A stretch of DNA of 64,000 nucleotides, taken from Chelatococcus sp. HY11 (lineage in GTDB: Bacteria; Pseudomonadota; Alphaproteobacteria; Rhizobiales; Beijerinckiaceae). Below are positions 45,379 to 52,469 of the stretch, one piece after another. Both the position numbers and the translations under genes were made by a program. Location: positions 930,001-994,000 of the forward strand of contig NZ_JAHBRX010000002.1 in the NCBI RefSeq assembly GCF_018398335.1, given 5' to 3'. Numbering within the stretch: the stretch's first letter is position 1; each line of letters begins with the position of its first letter. Under the pieces are notes generated by a model. The model made no database searches, was not told the DNA's origin, and saw nothing but the letters and a program-made list of their open reading frames with translations.

Positions 45379-46860
45379 TTACGGCGCCGTCACCGGTTCG
45401 TTGTGACGCACACGGGCAGCGCTCTTTCCGGCGATGCGGCCAAAAGTTGCGCCACGCAGAACCGATGTCGCAGCCGGATATCTGCGATGATAAACCCCAA
45501 CTAAAGCGCCCGCGGCCAGAAGACCAGGAATACGCTCGCCATCGGCGTTCAACACCCGTCCTTCCGAGTCCGTCTTTATGCCTCCGAATGTGATGATCCC
45601 TGATGGGATCAGCGGATAAGCGTAGAACGGGCCCTTCCCGATCGGCCGTGACCAGTTCGACTTAGGTGGCGTCAAGCCCCTTGTGGACAGTCCGTCCGCC
45701 ACGGCGGGATCAAATCCAGAGCTTGGCGGACATGCCGCGTTATAGCCCGCGATGGTCTCCTCGACCTGTTTCGCCGGGATGCCCAATTTCGCCGCGAGTT
45801 CGCCGATGCTGTCGGCTTTTACCGGTGGCAGGTCGGAATAAATGGCTTTCTTGTAGTTCGGAATATCCTCGATGCTTGAATCGTAGATCGCATAGCCGAC
45901 ACCGTCCGGCTGCTTCTGGATCGCCCAGCAGATCCGATCAAAGTTGGTGTAGTCGGCGCCCTGCCCCTCGTCCGCAAAACGTTGCCCGTATTTGTTGACG
46001 ACGACGCCATAGGCGAAGATCAGGACCTTCGCCTCCTGGCGCCCCGAACGCAGATCGACCGGCGTCGAGTGATAGGAGCCGTAGTCGCCTGATGGCGCGG
46101 CGCCGATCTCAAGCGCCATGCGGATGCCCTCGCCGCGGTTGTAATGGGCGCCGCGCGCCACAGGCCGGATATTGATGCTGCCCGGCCCGATATAACGGGC
46201 CAACATTTCTGGGCTCCCCTCGAAGCCCCCGCTGGCGAGCACCACGGCTTTGGCCCGGAAATCGACACGGCGGTTCTGGTGCATCACCGCCTTGACGCCA
46301 ACGACAGCGCCGTTGTCGTCCTGGATCAAGCCGGTTGCGGTGGTTTCATAGTAGAAACTGACGCCGCTTTTCCTCGCTCTCTCAAGAAGGGCCATGAGGA
46401 GCGCATGGCCGCCGCCGCTCGGCGCGATCATCGGTTGGTTTCGCAAGGTGATCTGCGGAAGATTGGTCTCAAGAAAGCGGACGCCCATAGACTTGAGCCA
46501 ATGGATCGTCGGTACCGCGCTGGATGCAAACGTGTCGAGATAACTCGGATCCGTCACGTTCATAGCGCGTATGACGCTCGGCCACTCACCTTCGGGCCCA
46601 GCCATCTCGGCAATCATGTGCGGATCGGGATTGGCGCTCGCCACCGCCGCCATTTCCTCCTCGAAATCATCCGAGAGCTCGTTTTCATTCTTGAGGCGCA
46701 TATAGGCCTCGGTGTTGCGCGTACAGCCGCCGCTTTCCCCTTCGGGAGCGCGCTCGAGCACGCAGACCCGCGCCCCCTGTTCGGCCGCCGAAACCGCCGC
46801 CGACATGCCAGCAATGCCGTGACCGACAATGGCCACGTCGTATTCATTCTTTGCGATCAA
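45379..46860 (-). CDS. FAD-dependent dehydrogenase, fumarate-reductase/tricarballylate-dehydrogenase-like
   Basis: A 493-residue flavoprotein of the fumarate reductase/KstD/TcuA superfamily. TTG 46860 follows AGGGAGG; no ATG is available at the N-terminus. FAD fold: YDVAIVGHGIAGMSAAVSAA with a VLERAPEGESGG ribose segment; the middle has the AVVLASGGFEGSPEMLARYI motif and the end FGGIKTDSEGRVLNADGERI with an ATSVLRGATFGRIAG loop. It would introduce or remove a double bond next to a carbonyl or carboxylate. Second gene of the two-gene unit led by the beta-hydroxyacid dehydrogenase, with operator site 6 upstream. Confidence 0.86.
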   Translation of the reverse strand: MIAKNEYDVAIVGHGIAGMSAAVSAAEQGARVCVLERAPEGESGGCTRNTEAYMRLKNENELSDDFEEEMAAVASANPDPHMIAEMAGPEGEWPSVIRAMNVTDPSYLDTFASSAVPTIHWLKSMGVRFLETNLPQITLRNQPMIAPSGGGHALLMALLERARKSGVSFYYETTATGLIQDDNGAVVGVKAVMHQNRRVDFRAKAVVLASGGFEGSPEMLARYIGPGSINIRPVARGAHYNRGEGIRMALEIGAAPSGDYGSYHSTPVDLRSGRQEAKVLIFAYGVVVNKYGQRFADEGQGADYTNFDRICWAIQKQPDGVGYAIYDSSIEDIPNYKKAIYSDLPPVKADSIGELAAKLGIPAKQVEETIAGYNAACPPSSGFDPAVADGLSTRGLTPPKSNWSRPIGKGPFYAYPLIPSGIITFGGIKTDSEGRVLNADGERIPGLLAAGALVGVYHRRYPAATSVLRGATFGRIAGKSAARVRHNEPVTAP

Positions 46861-46892
46861 AACAACCTCCCTCTTATCCAAAATGCGAACGG

Positions 46893-47699
46893 TCAGGCGT
46901 GGCTCAGCAGGGGGAGCTTCCGCAGTTCCTCGTTCACCGTCGCGCTGACTGGCATGGCAATGCCGAGCTCCTCGCCTGTCGCGAGCGCAATTTCCATGTC
47001 CTTGAGCGACCAGGGCATCTCACCGACGCGATCCCAGTGCCTGAGACTCCAGTTGTCGGCGCTGGACGTTGTCAGCGCTCGGCGCAGCGCGGCAATATCA
47101 AGCCCCCATTTTTCCGCCAGCATGAAGCCCTCATAGTTCGCGGTGACAGCTGCCCACAGGATCATGTTGTTGACGGTTTTGGCGACCTGCGCCGCGCCGA
47201 GACGGTTCCCGACGTGTTCGATATCAGCCGAGAAAGGGCGCATCAGCCGTTCGGCATCAGCACAGTCGGCCGGCGCCCCCGATAGAAGCGTTAGCAGCGT
47301 ACCGGCAATCGCCCCCATCTCAGCTCGGCAGACCGGCGCGTCCACCACCCTGATGCCCTTGCCGGCGACGCGCTCGCCAAGCGCGTGCACGAATTTAGGC
47401 GAAACCGTTGAGATCATGAGAACGAGGGCCCCGGGACGGGCATTAGCGACCAATCCCGCAGGGCCATCGAACAGATCCGTCACCTGCTTTTCCGAACCGA
47501 CCATGACGAGGATGGCATTGGCCGCCGTGATTGCTGTGGCAAGATCGATCGCGACCTCGCCACCCGTCTCCGCCAGGAGACGACGTCGGTCCGGGTGCGG
47601 ATCATACCCTTTTACCGAGAAACCGGCTTTGCGCATGTGTCCAGCCATCGGCAGCCCCATTCGGCCGAGCCCGAGGATGAGCGCGTCGTAAATGTCCAT
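46893..47699 (-). CDS. Beta-hydroxyacid dehydrogenase (3-hydroxyisobutyrate dehydrogenase-like)
   Basis: A 268-residue NAD(P)-dependent enzyme. The Rossmann motif is ALILGLGRMGLPMAGHMRKA. The substrate-binding motif is VVDAPVCRAEMGAIAGTLLT, a degenerate form of DAPVSGG. The active-site Lys appears in GAAQVAKTVNNMILWA, in the usual GxxxxxKxxNN pattern. Substrates of this family are short 3-hydroxy acids (3-hydroxyisobutyrate, tartronate semialdehyde, phenylserine-like). It starts 73 bp from the centre of operator site 6. Confidence 0.87.
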   Translation of the reverse strand: MDIYDALILGLGRMGLPMAGHMRKAGFSVKGYDPHPDRRRLLAETGGEVAIDLATAITAANAILVMVGSEKQVTDLFDGPAGLVANARPGALVLMISTVSPKFVHALGERVAGKGIRVVDAPVCRAEMGAIAGTLLTLLSGAPADCADAERLMRPFSADIEHVGNRLGAAQVAKTVNNMILWAAVTANYEGFMLAEKWGLDIAALRRALTTSSADNWSLRHWDRVGEMPWSLKDMEIALATGEELGIAMPVSATVNEELRKLPLLSHA

Positions 47700-47765
47700 G
47701 GCGTCTTTCCTGTTGCCCGTTCCGAAGGGTGCGAACGGGCAAAATCATTTTCGATTGACAGCCGA

Positions 47766-47779
47766 TGTTATCGATCACA
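47766..47779. promoter_or_regulatory. LacI/GntR-type operator, site 6 (one mismatch)
   Basis: TGTTATCGATCACA, one substitution (A to C) from the consensus palindrome. It lies in the divergent gap between the beta-hydroxyacid dehydrogenase (minus) and the SDR (plus), 73 bp from the former start, and could control both. Confidence 0.72.
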
Positions 47780-47816
47780 TCGTGATTGCACAATGAGATT
47801 TCGGATGGGTCGGCAC

Positions 47817-48572
47817 ATGGAAATGGGGATTGCCGGCAAGCTGGCACTGGTAACCGGGGGGAGCCAGGGTATCGGCAAGGGCATCGCTCTGGCGCTCGCC
47901 GGCGCGGGCTGTCGCGTCGCAATCGTCGGGCGGAACCGCGATGCGCTCCAGGCATGCCTGAGGCATCCGGCCATGCGCGGTACGGACGTCTTCGCATGCT
48001 CTGCCGATCTTGCAACCGCGGACGGCGTTGACAAGACAATTCGATGGCTTCGCACCGACGTCGGCGCGGTTGAGATCATCGTGAACAACGCCGGGGGATC
48101 GCGGCCCTGCGACATTTTTGCTGGGCCGCCAGTTTGGGACGAGAGTTTTTACTTAAATTTTGTACAAGCGCGGCGAATGACCAACGAATTCTTGCCCGAT
48201 ATGCTGGCGAAGCGCTGGGGCCGGGTCATAAACATTACGGGGGGAACAATCGCCAGGGTCATGAATGCGTCGTCACCCGCGAAGGCGGCGTTACAGAGTT
48301 GGGCCAAATCACTTGCGTTCGAGGTGGCAGCGCGTGGCGTTACGGTGAACTGCGTTGCTCCCGGCCGCATCGACAGCGTGCAGGTCCGGGAGCTTCTGCA
48401 TCCCGACGAAAAGCTGCGCGAAGAATATATATCCACGAACATTGCTGCGGGGCACTTTGGCCAGCCGGATGACATTGCTAGCCTTGTTGTTTTTCTGGCC
48501 TCGCCGCACGCCGGCTATATAACCGGCGCCAACATTCCCGTAGACGGCGGGCAGCTCAGGTTGGCGATTTAA
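47817..48572 (+). CDS. SDR-family oxidoreductase with substituted catalytic Tyr
   Basis: A 251-residue short-chain dehydrogenase/reductase. Cofactor motif ALVTGGSQGIGKGIALALAG and NNAG (IIVNNAGGSRP) are intact, as is the C-terminal GAN-IPVDGG pattern. In the catalytic YxxxK segment the residues are NASSPAKAALQSWAKSL: Lys156 is present but the Tyr position (152) is Ser, and the catalytic Ser region reads INITGGTIAR. A similar subgroup of SDRs with SNAxR and a following APGRI motif exists, and VAPGRIDSVQV is present here. Start uncertain (ATG 47793, 47805, 47817 or 47823). Divergent from the dehydrogenase and probably sharing operator site 6. Confidence 0.8.
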   Translation: MEMGIAGKLALVTGGSQGIGKGIALALAGAGCRVAIVGRNRDALQACLRHPAMRGTDVFACSADLATADGVDKTIRWLRTDVGAVEIIVNNAGGSRPCDIFAGPPVWDESFYLNFVQARRMTNEFLPDMLAKRWGRVINITGGTIARVMNASSPAKAALQSWAKSLAFEVAARGVTVNCVAPGRIDSVQVRELLHPDEKLREEYISTNIAAGHFGQPDDIASLVVFLASPHAGYITGANIPVDGGQLRLAI

Positions 48573-48907
48573 ACTATCCGTCGCTCGGCCATCTGCCAGC
48601 GGACCTCAGCTTTCGCCGCACGCCTCGCGGAAGATGGGGGCGCGGCGATCTCCGTCGCCATGGGCATAAGCTTCCCCTTCAAAACGTTATCGCTGATTGT
48701 CCGAACAGCCCCGAGAGCGCGGTGCAGCTCACGACAAGCTTGGGTCAAGGCCAAAGCGAACGCAGAGTCCACTTGCGATCGAAGACAAATAATAGGCAAC
48801 GCCGCAGCATCGCGCACAGTAACGTGGTGGTAAGCATAGATCTAACGTTGCCCTTCTCTATTCCATGGCTTTTGCTATATGCGGTCTGAGGGATAAGGGG
48901 GGCATCC
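48573..48907. other. Intergenic gap without a recognised gene
   Basis: About 335 bp between the SDR and the peptide-export operon. A minus-strand frame of 82 codons at 48569-48817 has no domain, ribosome site or partner. The right part (48840-48900) should hold the promoter of the export operon. Confidence 0.5.
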
Positions 48908-49036
48908 ATGAAACTCGGCATTGTCGCAGCTATTGGCTATGCGCGCTCTCGGACCGCCATCGTCAGCGGATCAGCTGGAGCAAGATCGATCGGCAGCTGG
49001 ATGGTCTTGGCAGGCTGCATCGGTGCGGTGCGATGA
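48908..49036 (+). CDS. Small 42-residue Gly/Ala-rich ORF coupled to the export HlyD gene
   Basis: ATG 48908 has a strong AAGGGGGG ribosome site (48895-48902, 5-bp spacer), better than any other site in this operon. The ORF encodes MKLGIVAAIGYARSRTAIVS followed by GSAGARSIGSWMVLAGCIGA and VR, 42 residues with two hydrophobic stretches. Its stop overlaps the ATG of the HlyD-like gene (ATGA), and that gene has no good ribosome site of its own, so translation is probably coupled. Function unknown: a leader/coupling ORF, an immunity or helper peptide, or a true small membrane protein. Confidence 0.5.
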   Translation: MKLGIVAAIGYARSRTAIVSGSAGARSIGSWMVLAGCIGAVR

Positions 49037-50280
49037 GCAACCTCTTTCGTCGCGAGGCCCTGGACAACCTGTCCAACCTCAACCAGTTGGATCAGGCGCT
49101 CAAGGTGACTTCGCCGCTCGGCTGGGTGGCGCTCAGCACCGCCGCGGCCATCATCGTCGGCTGCACGGCCTGGTCGATCTTCGGAACCTATCGCGTCACA
49201 GTGTCCGGGCCGGGCCTGCTCGTCCGCGAGAACGGGGCCTTCGTCAACATCTATGCACCGAAATCCGGTTGGCTCGAAAGCTTCTCCGACCGTGGGGACG
49301 TGGTCAAGGAGGGAGAGCTCATCGCCCGGCTATCCTCCCCGGAGGAGGAAGAGCGCCTCGCCGACGCCAGCAGCCGCGTCGAACAGCTGAACCAGCAGCG
49401 GGCGGACGTCATTGCCCGCTTCGGCGAGCGGCTCGTCAATGAGCAGCGCGTCGCCCAACGCAAGCGCGAGGCTCTGGAGGAGGTCATCAACCTCGGGCAG
49501 TCGCGGGTGCGTGAGCTGCAGGCGCTGCTGGACGCTCGCGAAGGCCTTCAGGCCCGAGGCCTGATCACCTCCGAGCGCATTCTGGAGGTGCGCGAGCGCA
49601 TGTTCGCCGCCCGGGAATCGATCTCTCAGGCGCGCGCCGACCTTCTGTCGCTGGACGCCTCCTTGCTCGCCCTTCAATCCCAGCACGCCCAGGAACTCGA
49701 GGCGCTGGAGCGGCAGTTGCGCGACAGCGTCGGCCAGCGCACCCAGATCGGCGTTTCCCAGGAGCTCGCCACCTCGATACGCTCCAGGGTCGCCGGGACC
49801 GTCGTTCTCGATGAAGTCAGCGGCTTCGCCCTGGTCTCCGCCGGCCAAAGGCTCCTCGTCATCGAGACGGGCGATGATCGGCTGCAGGCGCTGCTCTACG
49901 TGCCGGCCGAGGCCGGCAAGCAGGTGCACCCAGGCATGGAGGTGCGAATATCGCCATCCGTCGCCAAGAAAGAGGAATACGGCTCGCTCATCGGCACGGT
50001 GGTCAAGGTCGATCCCGTGCCTGAAACCGAGACAGCATTGGCGGAGCGGCTCAGCAACCGGGATCTGGCGCGGCAGTTCTCGCGCATGGGGCCGCCGCTT
50101 CAGGTTGAGATCAGACTGGAGAAGGGGCCAGACGGGCCACAAAGCTACGGTTGGACATCACGGCGCGGCCAGGAGGTGGAGCTCTCCTCCGGCACGTTGC
50201 TCGAAGGCCAGGTCACCGTGCGGACCGGGCGCCCCATCGCGCTCGTCATCCCCGCCATCCGGCATTGGCTCGGCCTATGA
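49033..50280 (+). CDS. NHLM-type peptide export HlyD-family secretion protein
   Basis: A 415-residue periplasmic adaptor. It begins MSNLFRREALDNLSNLNQLD, the signature N-terminus of the HlyD component of NHLM bacteriocin systems. One membrane helix follows (WVALSTAAAIIVGCTAWSIF, about 32-50), then a lipoyl half (PKSGWLESFSDRGDVVKEGE), a coiled coil (about 110-235) and the second lipoyl half with a C-terminal beta domain. It would link the inner-membrane ABC exporter to the cell envelope. It overlaps the peptidase-ABC gene by ATGA. Upstream frames to 48865 are rejected. Confidence 0.87.
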   Translation: MSNLFRREALDNLSNLNQLDQALKVTSPLGWVALSTAAAIIVGCTAWSIFGTYRVTVSGPGLLVRENGAFVNIYAPKSGWLESFSDRGDVVKEGELIARLSSPEEEERLADASSRVEQLNQQRADVIARFGERLVNEQRVAQRKREALEEVINLGQSRVRELQALLDAREGLQARGLITSERILEVRERMFAARESISQARADLLSLDASLLALQSQHAQELEALERQLRDSVGQRTQIGVSQELATSIRSRVAGTVVLDEVSGFALVSAGQRLLVIETGDDRLQALLYVPAEAGKQVHPGMEVRISPSVAKKEEYGSLIGTVVKVDPVPETETALAERLSNRDLARQFSRMGPPLQVEIRLEKGPDGPQSYGWTSRRGQEVELSSGTLLEGQVTVRTGRPIALVIPAIRHWLGL

Positions 50281-52469
50281 GCCAGGAGCAGCAAGTCCGC
50301 TTCACTTCGACGCCACGCGTCTCCGTGCCGACTGTGCTTCAGATGGAGGCCGTCGAATGCGGGGCGGCCTGCCTCGCGATGATCCTCGCGCACTACGGCC
50401 GCTGGGTGCCCCTGGAGGATCTCCGCGTCGCCTGCGGCGTGTCGCGTGACGGCAGCAAGGCGAAAAACCTTCTGCTCGCGGCACGGTCCTTCGGCTTGAC
50501 GGCCGAAGGCTGGCGCGTGGAGCCGTCTAGTATCGGCCAGCGTCGTTTGCCGGCTATCCTGTTCTGGGATTTCAACCATTTCGTCGTGCTCGAAGGGGTC
50601 GGCCGTCACAAGGTCTATCTCAATGATCCGGCCAGCGGGCCGAGGTCCGTCACCCATGAGGAGTTCAACAATTCCTTCACCGGGGTGATGCTGACGATGG
50701 AGCCGGGCCCGGACTTCCAGCGCGGCGGCAACAAGCCCCGGGTCTGGAAGCCTGTCCTCGATCTCCTGGCGAACTCGAAGGCGGCGATCGCCTTCCTGGC
50801 CATCGCCGGCATCGCGGCGCTTCTGCCGGGCATCTTCGTGCCGGCCGCAACAAAGATCTTCGTCGACGAAATTCTGGTCAACAATCTCGGCGACTGGTTG
50901 AGACCGCTTCTTCTCGGGCTCGTCTTTGCGGCCATCATGCGCGGCATCCTCAGCTGGCTCGAAGGGTATTTTCTCGGCCGTTTGCAATGGAAGCTTGGCA
51001 CCGCGATGGGGGTCGAGCTTACGTGGCACGTCCTGCGCCTTCCGCCGCGCTTCTTCGCGCAACGCTATGCGGGCGACGTCGCCGCGCGGCTGCAGTCGGC
51101 CGAACAGATCTGCGCGCTCATCAGCAGCCAGGTTTCCACGCTCTTCGTGTCCGGCCTCGCGGCCGTGTTCTACGCCTGGCTGATGGCCCTCTACGACCCT
51201 CTGCTCGCCACAATCGGCATCCTGCTCGCGGCGCTGAATGCCGTCTTCATGCGGTCGGTCGCGCGGTGGCAGGAGAATGCGGTGCGCGGCCTCCTGCGCG
51301 AACAGGCGGGTCTTTCCGCGGTCGCCATCAACGGCATCCAGTCCATAGAGACTTTGAAGGCGAATGCGTCCGAGGACGACTTCTTCAGTCGCTGGGCCGC
51401 GACGCAGGCGCGCGTCATGAATGCCATGCAGGCCATGCAGGTCCCGGCCCAGTTGCTCAACCTGGTGCCCGGCTTCCTCAATGCCGTGGCGACGGCCGCG
51501 ATCCTCGGTGTTGGTGGCTTCCGCGTAATGGACGGCATCATCACGGTCGGGACGCTGGCGGCCTTCCAGAGCCTTCTCGCCAGTTTTTCGGGCCATGTGA
51601 AAGCGCTCGTCGGCATCGCCTCTAGCACGCGCGAACTGCGGGGCAATCTGGAGCGCGTCAACGACGTCATGCGCTATCCTCTCGATGAGCGCTGGGACGC
51701 TCGTCCCGCCAACCTCGATGACGGCGGAGACGACGACGAAGGCAAGCGCCTCTCCGGCGCCGTTGCCGTGCGCGACCTGGTGTTCGGCTACAATCCGCTC
51801 TCGCCGCCCTTGATCGAGAACTTCAACCTTTCCATAGCGCCTGGCGCCCGCGTCGCGCTCGTTGGCCGCTCCGGCAGCGGCAAGTCGACGATCGCCCGCA
51901 TGTTGGTCGGTCTGGCTGAGCCGTGGTCCGGGGACGTGCTGTTTGATGGCCGGCCGGCGCGGAACGTCGATCCGGCAGTGCGCGCCCTGTCGCTCGGTTT
52001 CGTCGACCAGAACATCGTCCTGATGGATGGCAGCGTCCGGCAGAACCTTGCCCTTTGGGACCCTGACGTCACGGAGGCAAGTCTGGTCAATGCCGCCCGT
52101 GACGCGGATATCCACGATGTCATCGCGAGCCGCCGGGGTGGCTATGACGGCGCCATCAACGAGGGCGCGTCCAACTGGTCGGGCGGGCAGGCGCAACGCC
52201 TCGAAATCGCCCGCGCGTTGGTCCGAGAGCCAAGTATCCTCGTGTTCGACGAGGCAACCTCGGCCCTCGATGCGGCGACGGAAGCGCGCATCCTGGAAAA
52301 CCTGCGGCGGCGCGGTTGCTCGCTCATTCTCGTCACCCATCGCCTCAGCGCGATACGCGACAGTGACGAGATCATCGTGCTCGACAAGGGCAAGGTCGTC
52401 GAGCGTGGCACGCATGATGAACTCTGGGCGGCCGGCGGCCCATATGTGGAGCTGATCCGTGCTGCCTGA
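50277..52469 (+). CDS. NHLM-type ABC exporter with C39 leader peptidase domain
   Basis: A 730-residue peptidase-containing ABC transporter (PCAT). The N-terminal C39 domain has QMEAVECGAACLAMILAHYG with catalytic Cys28, then His101 (FNHFVVLEG) and Asp117 (YLNDPASGP), so the triad is complete. A six-helix export domain follows, then an ATPase domain with Walker A GRSGSGKSTI, signature NWSGGQAQRLEIARAL and Walker B ILVFDEATSALDA. It cleaves leader peptides after Gly-Gly and exports the cores. The GG sites in the facing precursors (VAGG) fit this specificity. Confidence 0.92.
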   Translation: MSQEQQVRFTSTPRVSVPTVLQMEAVECGAACLAMILAHYGRWVPLEDLRVACGVSRDGSKAKNLLLAARSFGLTAEGWRVEPSSIGQRRLPAILFWDFNHFVVLEGVGRHKVYLNDPASGPRSVTHEEFNNSFTGVMLTMEPGPDFQRGGNKPRVWKPVLDLLANSKAAIAFLAIAGIAALLPGIFVPAATKIFVDEILVNNLGDWLRPLLLGLVFAAIMRGILSWLEGYFLGRLQWKLGTAMGVELTWHVLRLPPRFFAQRYAGDVAARLQSAEQICALISSQVSTLFVSGLAAVFYAWLMALYDPLLATIGILLAALNAVFMRSVARWQENAVRGLLREQAGLSAVAINGIQSIETLKANASEDDFFSRWAATQARVMNAMQAMQVPAQLLNLVPGFLNAVATAAILGVGGFRVMDGIITVGTLAAFQSLLASFSGHVKALVGIASSTRELRGNLERVNDVMRYPLDERWDARPANLDDGGDDDEGKRLSGAVAVRDLVFGYNPLSPPLIENFNLSIAPGARVALVGRSGSGKSTIARMLVGLAEPWSGDVLFDGRPARNVDPAVRALSLGFVDQNIVLMDGSVRQNLALWDPDVTEASLVNAARDADIHDVIASRRGGYDGAINEGASNWSGGQAQRLEIARALVREPSILVFDEATSALDAATEARILENLRRRGCSLILVTHRLSAIRDSDEIIVLDKGKVVERGTHDELWAAGGPYVELIRAA

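Noticed and set aside
48569-48817. 82-codon minus-strand frame downstream of the SDR gene
   Set aside because: No ribosome site, domain or partner; overlaps the stop of the SDR gene.
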